Shown: piece by piece, positions 1 through 8,268 of the stretch | How the letters are laid out: the number at the start of each line of letters is the position of its first letter | Numbering within the stretch: the stretch's first letter is position 1 | DNA from: Flavobacteriales bacterium | Lineage (GTDB): Bacteria > Bacteroidota > Bacteroidia > CAIKAF01 | Assembly: GCA_025451295.1 (NCBI GenBank) | Contig: JANWKQ010000106.1 | Span: forward strand, 1 to 32,088 | DNA: 32,088 nucleotides | Reading direction: 5' to 3' | Program-made: the position numbers and the translations under genes | Notes under the pieces: generated by a model | Databases searched by the model: none | What the model saw: the letters and a program-made list of their open reading frames with translations, nothing else | Told to the model about the DNA's origin: nothing

Positions 1-3000
1 ATTACCGAAGGTATTACACAATTTAGGATTTCATCCGGGCCTGCATTTGCATTTGGCGGCGTTATATTTTGCGTTACGATCGCAATATCTGTACTTGTAC
101 ATCCATTGGCTGGATCCGTTACGGTAATCGTATAGTTACCGGGACCATTAATTGTTGGAGTTGGTGTTGTTCCTCCTGCTACAATAGCCGGGCCAGCCCA
201 TGCAAAGGTTGCACCACCTGTTGAAGATGATCCTCCCATATTTAATGAAGTCGTTGTACAATTTAATATTTGATCCAATCCTGCACTTGCATTTGGTGGT
301 GTTATGTTTTGGTTGACAATCGCCACATCAGTGCTGGTGCATCCATTAACAGGATCAGTAACAGTAACCGTATATGTTCCCGGACCATTCACTGTTGGAG
401 TTGGAGTTGTTGCGCCAGCGGTAATTGCTGGACCTGTCCATGCAAATGTTGCACCTCCGGTAGATGAAGAACCTCCCATATTTAATGAAGTAATGGTACA
501 ATTTAAGATCATATCCACACCAGCATTCGAATTTGGTGGCGTAATATTTTGTGTAACATTTACCTGATCTGTTGAGGTACATAAATTCGAAGGATCGGTT
601 ACGGTGAGTGTATAGGTTCCAGGTGCATTCACTGTTGGTGTTGCAGTGCTTCCACCAGAAACAATACCTGGGCCGCTCCATGCAAAAGTCACTCCTCCTG
701 TGGAGGATGAACCTCCAAGAACAAGTGATGTGGCCGTACAATTCAGGATCATATCCGGTCCGGCATTTACATTGGGAACTGCTCCATTAAATGTAACATT
801 TGCTACATCAGTGGATGTACATCCATTGGTTGGATCCGTTACTGTAATGGTATAACCTCCGGATGCATTAACCGTTGGTGTTGGTGTGGTTCCGCCTGCC
901 GTAATTCCAGGTCCACCCCACAAGAACGAAACGCCGGGTGTTGAAGAAGATCCAGCAAGATTAACTGAGGTAATACCACAATTGAGAATCTCATCAGGAC
1001 CTGCATTCGAGTTTGGAATTGCAATGTTCTGAGTTACTATTGCAACATCTGTACTCGTACATCCATTTGTTGGATCGGTTACAGTAAGCGTATAACTACC
1101 CGGTCCATTCACCGTAGGAGTTGGAGTTGTTCCACCTGCTGTAATTGCAGGTCCAGCCCATGCAAAGGTTACACCACCTGTTGATGATGATCCTCCCATA
1201 TTTAATGATGTGGTTGTACAATTCAATATTTGATCCAATCCCGCACTTACATTTGGCGGGGTAATGTTTTGTGTAACAATCGCCATATCTGTACTTGTAC
1301 ATCCATTTACAGGATCAGTAACCGTTAGCGTATAAGTTCCCGGACCATTAACTGTTGGGGTTGGAGTTGTTCCACCTGCTGTAATCGACGGACCTGCCCA
1401 TGCAAATGTTGCACCTCCGGTAGATGAAGATCCACCCATGTTCAATGAAGTAATGGTACAATTTAAAATCATATCTACACCAGCATTCGAATTTGGTGGT
1501 GTAATATTTTGTGTAACATTTACCTGATCGGTAGACGTACAAGAATTTGATGGATCTGTTACGGTAAGTGTATATGTGCCCGGTGCATTAACAGTTGGTG
1601 TTGGTGTGGTTCCTCCAGAAACAATTCCAGGACCCGTCCATGCAAATGTTGCTCCGCCGGTAGAAGATGAACCTCCAAGAACCAGTGACGTGGTAGTACA
1701 GTTTAAGATCATATCAGGTCCGGCGTTTACATTTGGTACCGCACCATTAAATGTAACATTTGCCACATCGGTTGATGTACATCCGTTCGCAGGATTTGTA
1801 ACTGTAATCGTATAGGCACCCGATGCATTTACGGTTGGTGTAGTGGTTGTTCCGCCAGATACAACACCCGGACCTCCCCATAGGAAAGTTACACCCGGAG
1901 TTACAGATGAACCTGAAAGATTTACAGATGAAACACCACAACTTAAAACCTGATCCACACCTGCATTTGAATTCGGTGGTGTATTGTTTACATTCACAAG
2001 CACCTGATCTGTCGCTGTGCATCCATTGGTTGGATTGGTTACAGTAATCGTATATGTTCCTCCAGCGTTCACTGTTGGTGTAAATGTTGTACCACCAGCA
2101 ATAATTCCAGGTCCTGTCCATACGCAGGTTGCCCCGCCCGTTGCAGAAGATCCAGCCAAATTCAATGTAGGTGTTGTACAAGTTAATGTCTGATCTGCTC
2201 CTGCATTTGCGTTGGGTGGTGTATTGTTAAGTGTTACTAAAACAACATCCGTTGCTGTGCATCCATTTGTTGGATTCGTAACAGTTACCGTATAGTTTCC
2301 AGCCGCATTTATGGTCGGTGTAAATGTTGTGCCGCCAGCAACAATTCCTGGTCCTGACCATACACAAGTTGCTCCACCAGTAGCAGAAGATCCCGCCAGA
2401 TTTAAAGATGTGGTGGTACATGTCAATACCTGATCCACGCCTGCATTTGCATTGGGCGCAGTGTTGTTAAGCGTTACTGCAACAATATCCGTGGCGGTAC
2501 AACCATTTGCAGGATTGGTTACCGTGACTGTATAGTTTCCGACTGCATTTATCATGGGTGTCCATGTAGTACCACCGGATACGATTCCAGGTCCAGACCA
2601 GACACAAGTTGCCCCACCGGTTGCGGAAGATCCAGCTAAATTTAATGAGGTAGCAGTACATGTTAATACCTGATCTACACCTGCATTTGCATTCGGTGGT
2701 GTATTGTTGAGTGTGACGATGGCAACATCCGTTGATGTACATCCATTGGAAGGGTTAGTGACAGTAACTGTATAATTTCCTGCTGCATTAACCATTGGTG
2801 ACCATGTTGTTCCACCAGATACAATTCCTGGTCCTGACCATACACAGGTTGCGCCACCTGTTGCTGAAGAGCCGGTCATTGCAATCGAAGTGATTGTGCA
2901 GGTTAAAACTTTATCTGGTCCGGCATTTGCATTTGGAGGAGCGTTGTTAAGAACCACCAGACAAGTATCCCATGCTGAACATCCACCGGCAGTAACAGTA

Positions 3001-3165
3001 AGCGTATAAACTCCGGCGGCATTAACAGTTGGAGTGAGTGTAGTACCTCCTGAAACTATTCCCGGACCAGCCCAACTATAGGTTGCACCTCCTGTGACCG
3101 TTGAGCCATTTAAGACGGTTGTTGCTGCGGTACATGTCAAATACTGTGTGGTTCCGGCATTGGCA
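1..3165 (-). repeat. Array of 80-aa (240-bp) Ig-like repeats with a 960-bp higher-order period
   Basis: The segment encoding CTSTD..VTDP recurs exactly every 240 bp (for example near 101, 341, 581, 821, 1061, 1301, 1541, 1781, 2021, 2261, 2501 and 2741), with no indels between about 41 and 2920. Units at 41-280, 281-520, 521-760 and 761-1000 match, in order, those at 1001-1240, 1241-1480, 1481-1720 and 1721-1960, so four-unit blocks were duplicated. Units between about 1961 and 2920 form a separate subfamily with an extra cysteine (GGATCVWSGPG). The unit nearest the start codon (about 2921-3165) is the most divergent. The array continues past the left edge. Confidence 0.93.
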
Positions 3166-4472
3166 TTTGTAGTACCTGGAACAACTTTTACATAAATCTG
3201 TTGGGTTACCGGATTAAAACAGGGGTTAATTGGTGTTCCGGTAACAGTGTATAAAGTATTAACTGTAGGAGATGCTGTAACAGTTGGTCCTGTAGTTGGG
3301 CTTAACCCTGTAGTTGGAGACCAGCTCCAGTTAAAATCAGCCAATGCAGAACCCACCAGTGAAATTGTTGTTGATCCTCCGTTACAAATGGTAACTGTAT
3401 CGGTAACCGGATTACAAACTGTAGTAGTACTCGGTGGTGCGCCAGGCCATGTAAAAGAAAATAAATTATTCACGGCGTTATTAGCAGCCAGGTCATCAAG
3501 GATCATTACAAACCGGAATGACTCAGTTGAACCTGCTGTAAAATTCTGAATTCTATATGCAAGAGCAATCGCAATATCCGAAAACAAGGAAGAGCCTGCA
3601 GTCTGTGTAAAACCAATCCCATTCCAAAGATCGGTAGCATCTCTGTTTGAGAATCCTCCATAACAAGCTCTCCAGTTGGCACCAACACCGGCCATTCCCA
3701 CATAGGACATGGGTTGACTACCGGGATTTACTGAAGTTGCTCTAACGTGGGCCTTGTTACATCCCGTTCCGGGCTGACTGATCACTGAACAGTTCGTGCT
3801 ATAATCACCGCTGATTGACACATTATTATCAGGATCGAAATTTCGATAATAATAAAAATCAGGAATTGTAATCCCATTATTAGTAATCGTTAGAACTGTG
3901 GTATAATAGAGATCAGTAATTGTTAGAATATAATCGATCTTAATATGCAAATTATATGGACCATTGATATAATTACCCTCCCATGTAATTATACGACATA
4001 AACCGGTAACCGTATAGGCCGTAATAGAACCTGAAATATCTAAAGGATTAGCACGGTTATTACTGGCCAATAAATCTGTTCCGCCATTTATAATCTCTAT
4101 TCCCCAACCATTTTCTGGAGTTCCGGGCGTATAAAAGTCTCCATCGAAAGTAGCCCAGCCATTGGCTTGAGGATTGGAAACAAAACCAAAGATCGGATTG
4201 TTGGATCTAAAATGATAAGTTGCAGGAACCGGGCTAATGGCAGTTTGAACCCCCTCAAATCCACCAATCCCATCTACCGCATATTCAACATAAGTTCCCT
4301 TTGCATAACAGCTCGGGCCTACCATTTGAGCATAACTTTTTTGACACATTGCACAAAGCAATACACCAAGGATTAGCACAAAAGAAGTTTTTGAAAAGAT
4401 TAGGTTACTTGATTGTACGAAAAAACCAGGTACAGATTTTTTCCAGTACTGTTGGGTGTAGAGTGGCATCAT
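1..4472 (-). CDS. Giant secreted Ig-like repeat protein, adhesin-like (3' end outside window)
   Basis: This reading frame is open from an ATG-ATG pair at 4472/4469 to the left edge, at least 1490 codons. The ORF track omits it because its stop is off-window. The start aligns with that of the neighbouring 1010-aa paralogue (MPLYT... against MNRLY...). A long signal peptide ends near SYAQ, followed by a region (about residues 50-350) very similar to the paralogue: MVGPS, WATFDGDFYTPGTPENGWG, YYYRNFDPDNN, NWRACYGGFSNRD. A linker with LSPTTGPTVTASPTV follows, then at least twelve 80-aa repeats of the type LNCTTTSLNMGGSSST..GPGIVSGGTTPTPTVN..YTLTVTDP.NGCTSTDVA. By analogy with the paralogue it should end in a T9SS C-terminal domain, but that is not visible. 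Likely a cell-surface or secreted adhesin, comparable in style to SprB-like repeat proteins; the function is inferred. A terminator and a possible own promoter lie between the two paralogues. Confidence 0.9.
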   Translation of the reverse strand, partial: MMPLYTQQYWKKSVPGFFVQSSNLIFSKTSFVLILGVLLCAMCQKSYAQMVGPSCYAKGTYVEYAVDGIGGFEGVQTAISPVPATYHFRSNNPIFGFVSNPQANGWATFDGDFYTPGTPENGWGIEIINGGTDLLASNNRANPLDISGSITAYTVTGLCRIITWEGNYINGPYNLHIKIDYILTITDLYYTTVLTITNNGITIPDFYYYRNFDPDNNVSISGDYSTNCSVISQPGTGCNKAHVRATSVNPGSQPMSYVGMAGVGANWRACYGGFSNRDATDLWNGIGFTQTAGSSLFSDIAIALAYRIQNFTAGSTESFRFVMILDDLAANNAVNNLFSFTWPGAPPSTTTVCNPVTDTVTICNGGSTTISLVGSALADFNWSWSPTTGLSPTTGPTVTASPTVNTLYTVTGTPINPCFNPVTQQIYVKVVPGTTNANAGTTQYLTCTAATTVLNGSTVTGGATYSWAGPGIVSGGTTLTPTVNAAGVYTLTVTAGGCSAWDTCLVVLNNAPPNANAGPDKVLTCTITSIAMTGSSATGGATCVWSGPGIVSGGTTWSPMVNAAGNYTVTVTNPSNGCTSTDVAIVTLNNTPPNANAGVDQVLTCTATSLNLAGSSATGGATCVWSGPGIVSGGTTWTPMINAVGNYTVTVTNPANGCTATDIVAVTLNNTAPNANAGVDQVLTCTTTSLNLAGSSATGGATCVWSGPGIVAGGTTFTPTINAAGNYTVTVTNPTNGCTATDVVLVTLNNTPPNANAGADQTLTCTTPTLNLAGSSATGGATCVWTGPGIIAGGTTFTPTVNAGGTYTITVTNPTNGCTATDQVLVNVNNTPPNSNAGVDQVLSCGVSSVNLSGSSVTPGVTFLWGGPGVVSGGTTTTPTVNASGAYTITVTNPANGCTSTDVANVTFNGAVPNVNAGPDMILNCTTTSLVLGGSSSTGGATFAWTGPGIVSGGTTPTPTVNAPGTYTLTVTDPSNSCTSTDQVNVTQNITPPNSNAGVDMILNCTITSLNMGGSSSTGGATFAWAGPSITAGGTTPTPTVNGPGTYTLTVTDPVNGCTSTDMAIVTQNITPPNVSAGLDQILNCTTTSLNMGGSSSTGGVTFAWAGPAITAGGTTPTPTVNGPGSYTLTVTDPTNGCTSTDVAIVTQNIAIPNSNAGPDEILNCGITSVNLAGSSSTPGVSFLWGGPGITAGGTTPTPTVNASGGYTITVTDPTNGCTSTDVANVTFNGAVPNVNAGPDMILNCTATSLVLGGSSSTGGVTFAWSGPGIVSGGSTATPTVNAPGTYTLTVTDPSNLCTSTDQVNVTQNITPPNSNAGVDMILNCTITSLNMGGSSSTGGATFAWTGPAITAGATTPTPTVNGPGTYTVTVTDPVNGCTSTDVAIVNQNITPPNASAGLDQILNCTTTSLNMGGSSSTGGATFAWAGPAIVAGGTTPTPTINGPGNYTITVTDPANGCTSTDIAIVTQNITPPNANAGPDEILNCVIPSV

Positions 4473-4565
4473 AAGCTTGACTGCTTGGGTTACTTCTTCG
4501 AAAATATGTAAAAAAAAGATTAAAAGCCATAAAGAGGAGAGTTTTTTCCACCTTCTTTCAACAAT

Positions 4566-4596
4566 CAAATCAAGTGATCAGAAGCAGATGTGCAAT
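4566..4596 (-). promoter_or_regulatory. Candidate promoter for the truncated repeat-protein gene
   Basis: Read on the minus strand, ATTG is followed by 19 nt and then TTGATTTG, which matches the Bacteroidota arrangement (-33 TTTG/TTG, about 19 nt, -7 TAnnTTTG) with one mismatch in the -7 box. It would give a leader of roughly 90 nt before the ATG at 4472. Assigned by eye only. Confidence 0.35.
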
Positions 4597-4727
4597 ACCC
4601 ATTATATCTTCATGATTGTAAGCACCTTACGCTCCACTATTTTAGTATGCACGCAGCCTTTTTCATCAGCATTTGGTTGATATTCTTAAGGACAAGTAGA
4701 GACTCATTTTCAGAACCCGATGCTCCC

Positions 4728-4757
4728 AAAAAAAAAGCATCCCGACTTGAGATGCTT
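4728..4757 (-). terminator. Rho-independent terminator of the 1010-aa gene
   Basis: On the minus strand AAGCATC, a 9-nt loop and GATGCTT are followed by a run of nine T, starting about 26 bp after the TAA stop at 4783-4785. This is the clearest intrinsic terminator in the window and should insulate the downstream paralogue from its neighbour. Confidence 0.85.
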
Positions 4758-4782
4758 CTTTTTAAAAATATGATTTAGATAA

Positions 4783-7700
4783 TTACCTGATCAGGTTTAC
4801 ATGCCCGATAAATTCGTGGTAATCATTATTTCCATCTATGATAACGATTCGGTATAAATAGACACCTTGTGGGCATAAGTTACCATTCTGTCTATTACCA
4901 TGCCATCCCTTTTCCACATCCGACCATGCGAAAAGTTCTTCGCCCCAACGATCAAATATTCTGGCTTCCAGAGATTTTATTGCACGACCATACACCATAA
5001 ACACCTCATTTAATCCATCCTCATTCACCGTAAATGTATTTGGTATAAATACGTTGAATTCTGGATCAACATGAAGACAATGACTGGCTGTATCTGTACA
5101 ACCTCCAATGGCGGTTGCAACTAAAGTTACACAATAGGTTCCTGTATCACCATATAGATGTTCCGGGCTGTCAATGGTTGATGTTGTTCCGTCACCGAAA
5201 TCCCAGGCATAGAATGTTCCACCAACCGTAGTATTACCGAAGCTAACTTTTGGATGGTTCTCGAGAATCGGATTTGGACTATACATAAATCCTGCATCAG
5301 GAACCAACAATACAGTTATGTAGTTAGCCATTGTCATCGAACTTGTACAACCATCCGAAGTCTGAACAGTTAATGTTACATCGTAAGTACCAGGATTATT
5401 GATACAGTAAACACCATTCTGTGTATTACTGATTCCCCAGCCTTGAATATCCCATGTCCAGTTCGTAATTGGAGTAGCAACAATAGTGCTCAGATCGGTG
5501 AGAGAAGCACATACAGGGGCACAACCTGAAAGATTCGCTCCGGTGAAATTCACGGTGGGCGTATTATTGGTTTGTAAAGCATCCACAGTTGAAGTAGATG
5601 TACATCCATTTACCGGATCGGTTGCTGTAACCGTATAAGTACCGAGTGTATTCACAGTAATATTTGCTATTGCGTTACTACCAACTATACCGGGTCCTGC
5701 CCAGGTAAATGTAGCGCCAGGTGTACTTGAACTACTAGATAATATTACGGTTGGTGCAATACAGGTTAATGTTTGCGTTGCCCCCACAGCCAGATTAGGT
5801 GGTGTAATATTTAAAGTAACATCCACCACATCTGTACTGATGCACGAATTTATTGGATCTGTTACTGTTAAGGTATAAGTTCCTGGTCCGTTTACGTTTG
5901 GATTGGCAGTTGCACCACCACTCACAATCGCAGGTCCTGACCAGGCAAAAGTAACCCCGGGTGTAGGAGAAGATCCATTTAAATTAAGATTTGAAATAAG
6001 ACAATTCAATACAGCATCCAAACCGGCACTTGCTCCAGGAGGTGTCGCATTCTGGGTAACAATCACCACATCTGTTTGCGTACATGAATTAATGGTGTCC
6101 GTAACTGTTAAGGTATAGTTACCTGCTGCATTTACGATAGGTGTTCCAGTGTTTCCACCACTCACTATTCCCGGTCCTGCCCAGCTAAAAGTTGTGTTTG
6201 GAGTACTTGAAGATCCTGCCAGACCAACTGAACCAACGCTACATAACAATAGCTGATCTGGTCCTGCATTTGCATTGGGCAATATACCACTAAAGGTAAC
6301 CTGACACGTATCAATGGTAGTACATCCACCCGGTGCTGTTACAGTTAATGTATAGGTTGCAGCCCCGCTGACCGTTGGTGTAAGTGTTGTTCCTCCCGAG
6401 ACAATGGACCCACCCGTCCACTGGAAGGTAGCACCTGGTGTGCTTGAAGAACCATTTAAGACTGTTGTTGGTGATGCGCAACTGACCACCATATCCGGTC
6501 CTGCATCAGCATTTACAGTTCCTGGAATTACTTCCACAAAGATCTGTAAGTTGATAGGATTGAAACATGGATTAATAGGAGTTCCGGTAGCTGTATATAA
6601 AGTGCTAACCGTTGGTGATGCATTTACAGTTTGTCCTGTTGTTGGAGACAATCCCGCAACCGGGGTCCAGTTCCAGTTGAAACTGGCAACTGCCGATCCA
6701 TTTACCGAAATAGGAACTGTTGAACCGCTGCAAATGGTAACCGTATCTATGGTAGGATTACAGAAAGAGGTTGTGCCTCCTCCTGAACCAGGATAAACAA
6801 AATTGAACAGGTCATTGATCGCATTGTTCGCGGCCAAATCATCAAGTATCACCACAAATTTGAAAGTTTCTACTTGTCCAGGTGCCAGGTTATTGATCTT
6901 ATAGGCAATGGCAATTGCTTCATCTGCAAAATTGGTTGAACCGACCGACTGAGTAAATCCTACATTGTTCCAAATATCAGAACCATCACGATTGGAGAAT
7001 CCTCCATAGATAGCTCTCCAATTAACCCCCACAGCAGCAAGTCCAACATAAGAAACAGGCTGACCTGCGGGTAAGTTAGAAGTTGCTTTCACGTGTGCTT
7101 TATCGCAACCTGTTCCAGGCTGACTTACGATGGTGTTTTGTGTGGTAAAGTCTCCACTAATGGATTGGTTATTATCGGGGTCAAAATTTCTGTAGTAATA
7201 GAACTCTGGAATATTGATACCATTATTGGTAACCGTAACTACAGTTGTATAGTAAAGATCATTGATCCCTAGTATGTAATCAAGTTTTACGTGAACATTA
7301 TAAGCTCCATTGATAAAGTCTCCCTCCCAGGTAATGATAATACAGGTACCAATAATCTGATAATTGGTAATTGATCCCGGAGTTCCCATAGGTAATCCGT
7401 AAAAACCATCATTACAATTGTTCGCAGGAATAAAGTCATTTGGTCCATCGATGATTTCCAAACCCCAGCCATTTTCAGGTGATCCGGGAGTAAAGAAGTC
7501 TCCATCGAAAGTTGACCATCCATTCATTTGTGGATTCGAAACGAATCCAAAACAATTATTCCCGGAACGGAAATGAGTTCCTGCCGGGTTTGGGCTGACA
7601 CCAATGTCCACACCTTCATATCCTCCGGCTCCGTTAACACCATATTCTACAAGGTTTCCATCGGCATATGCACTTGGACCTACCATCTGGGAAAACCCAA

Positions 7701-7815
7701 ATGATGGAACGAGCCACATCACCAATCCGAGGAAAGCAAGTTGAATAGATGAAAAGTTACCAGAAAATGTTTTTGTGGTAAATGTCTGACTTTTGCTGCT
7801 GTATAGTCGATTCAT
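4783..7815 (-). CDS. Secreted PKD/Ig-like repeat protein with T9SS gliding-motility-type C-terminal domain
   Basis: A complete 1010-aa protein. The signal peptide ends near FGFSQ (about residue 42). A conserved region of unknown family (about 43-350) is shared with the truncated paralogue: MVGPSAYADG, WSTFDGDFFTPGSPENGWG, YYYRNFDPDNN, NWRAIYGGFSNRDGSD. Then follow a linker (LSPTTGQTVNASPTV), four 80-aa Ig-like repeats (GPGIVSGGNTGTP..YTLTVTD..NSCTQTD), a PKD-like domain, and a clear PKD domain (AWDFGDGTTSTIDSPEHLY). The last ~90 residues (FIPNTFTVNEDGLNEVF ... IFDRWGEELFAW ... GVYLYRI ... GHVNLIR) match the gliding-motility-associated (type B) T9SS sorting domain, which directs export through the outer membrane and surface attachment or release. 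It carries four repeats where the paralogue carries at least twelve. A terminator follows the stop. Ligand and exact role are unknown. Confidence 0.95.
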   Translation of the reverse strand: MNRLYSSKSQTFTTKTFSGNFSSIQLAFLGLVMWLVPSFGFSQMVGPSAYADGNLVEYGVNGAGGYEGVDIGVSPNPAGTHFRSGNNCFGFVSNPQMNGWSTFDGDFFTPGSPENGWGLEIIDGPNDFIPANNCNDGFYGLPMGTPGSITNYQIIGTCIIITWEGDFINGAYNVHVKLDYILGINDLYYTTVVTVTNNGINIPEFYYYRNFDPDNNQSISGDFTTQNTIVSQPGTGCDKAHVKATSNLPAGQPVSYVGLAAVGVNWRAIYGGFSNRDGSDIWNNVGFTQSVGSTNFADEAIAIAYKINNLAPGQVETFKFVVILDDLAANNAINDLFNFVYPGSGGGTTSFCNPTIDTVTICSGSTVPISVNGSAVASFNWNWTPVAGLSPTTGQTVNASPTVSTLYTATGTPINPCFNPINLQIFVEVIPGTVNADAGPDMVVSCASPTTVLNGSSSTPGATFQWTGGSIVSGGTTLTPTVSGAATYTLTVTAPGGCTTIDTCQVTFSGILPNANAGPDQLLLCSVGSVGLAGSSSTPNTTFSWAGPGIVSGGNTGTPIVNAAGNYTLTVTDTINSCTQTDVVIVTQNATPPGASAGLDAVLNCLISNLNLNGSSPTPGVTFAWSGPAIVSGGATANPNVNGPGTYTLTVTDPINSCISTDVVDVTLNITPPNLAVGATQTLTCIAPTVILSSSSSTPGATFTWAGPGIVGSNAIANITVNTLGTYTVTATDPVNGCTSTSTVDALQTNNTPTVNFTGANLSGCAPVCASLTDLSTIVATPITNWTWDIQGWGISNTQNGVYCINNPGTYDVTLTVQTSDGCTSSMTMANYITVLLVPDAGFMYSPNPILENHPKVSFGNTTVGGTFYAWDFGDGTTSTIDSPEHLYGDTGTYCVTLVATAIGGCTDTASHCLHVDPEFNVFIPNTFTVNEDGLNEVFMVYGRAIKSLEARIFDRWGEELFAWSDVEKGWHGNRQNGNLCPQGVYLYRIVIIDGNNDYHEFIGHVNLIR
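5550..6510 (-). repeat. Four 80-aa Ig-like repeats of the 1010-aa paralogue
   Basis: Four consecutive units with a 240-bp spacing, for example the CTSTS / CISTD / CTQTD / CTTID segments near 5601, 5841, 6081 and 6321. They are homologous to the array at 1-3165 but more divergent from each other, and show no higher-order block structure. Confidence 0.88.
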
Positions 7816-8268
7816 AATTAAAGTGGACTAGGTTGCTAAATCGAAATTATGAAATAAAGATTAAAAAACCTTAGGGGAGGTTGCATGAAAACATAGATTT
7901 TTGGCAAAAAAGAATGTATCTATTTTCGGGATATCAGATTGATATCGTATATAAGCCAAAATAACGGGTTTATATATTTGTAAATCAATTGATTGTGTTT
8001 GTCATTTCAATATCCGGATGTCAAACTTATCTGCACGCAGAATGTATAATTGGTTATATCTTTTAGTCCGGTTTGAAGCGGTGCCCCGGATTGATGGAAT
8101 GCTCACGAATGTTGCCTTGGTAAAGGCGAGCAGCGTATGCCCGTTGCGAAGTTTAACGTAAGTAACATGACCGCAAACAGAGTTAAGTAAAACCGGAATA
8201 GTTGCCGGGTCAATTTGAAAATGAAGAAATTTGACAATTAAACGTTCTGAAACTGACTCATTTTTAAA
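7816..8268. other. 453-bp intergenic region between pcrA and the repeat-protein gene; possible structured RNA
   Basis: No gene with a normal start is seen. The stretch holds a 12-bp palindrome AATCAATTGATT (7983-7994) and ATATC-AGATT-GATAT near 7931-7945. A GC-richer island at 8067-8197 has several complementary segments: TCCGGTTT (8067-8074) with AAACCGGA (8190-8197), GCGGT (8078-8082) with ACCGC (8170-8174), and GCCTT-GGTA-AAGGC (8114-8127) flanked by GCTC/GAGC. On the minus strand the pcrA frame stays open for about 80 codons past its stop. The promoter of the 1010-aa gene should also lie here, but I cannot place it with confidence. Confidence 0.4.

Larger units (their letters stand above)
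4473..4782. other. Intergenic region between the two repeat-protein paralogues
   Basis: This 310-bp gap contains the terminator of the 1010-aa gene at 4728-4757 and a candidate promoter for the truncated paralogue at 4566-4596. The ORF-track entries here (4477..4680, 4590..4778) resemble no known protein and overlap these signals. I see no gene in it. Confidence 0.6.

Noticed and set aside
355-2857. Several minus- and plus-strand ORFs of 60-144 aa in the repeat array (for example MYGHITCSW...)
   Set aside because: They are other-frame shadows of the 240-bp repeat; their own periodicity follows from the true frame, which is open throughout.
1-3165. Regular repeats as a CRISPR array
   Set aside because: Period is 240 bp and the whole unit is protein-coding in one open frame; no short repeat/spacer structure.
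4477-4778. Two small plus-strand ORFs between the paralogues
   Set aside because: They overlap a terminator and a probable promoter and have no recognisable protein features.
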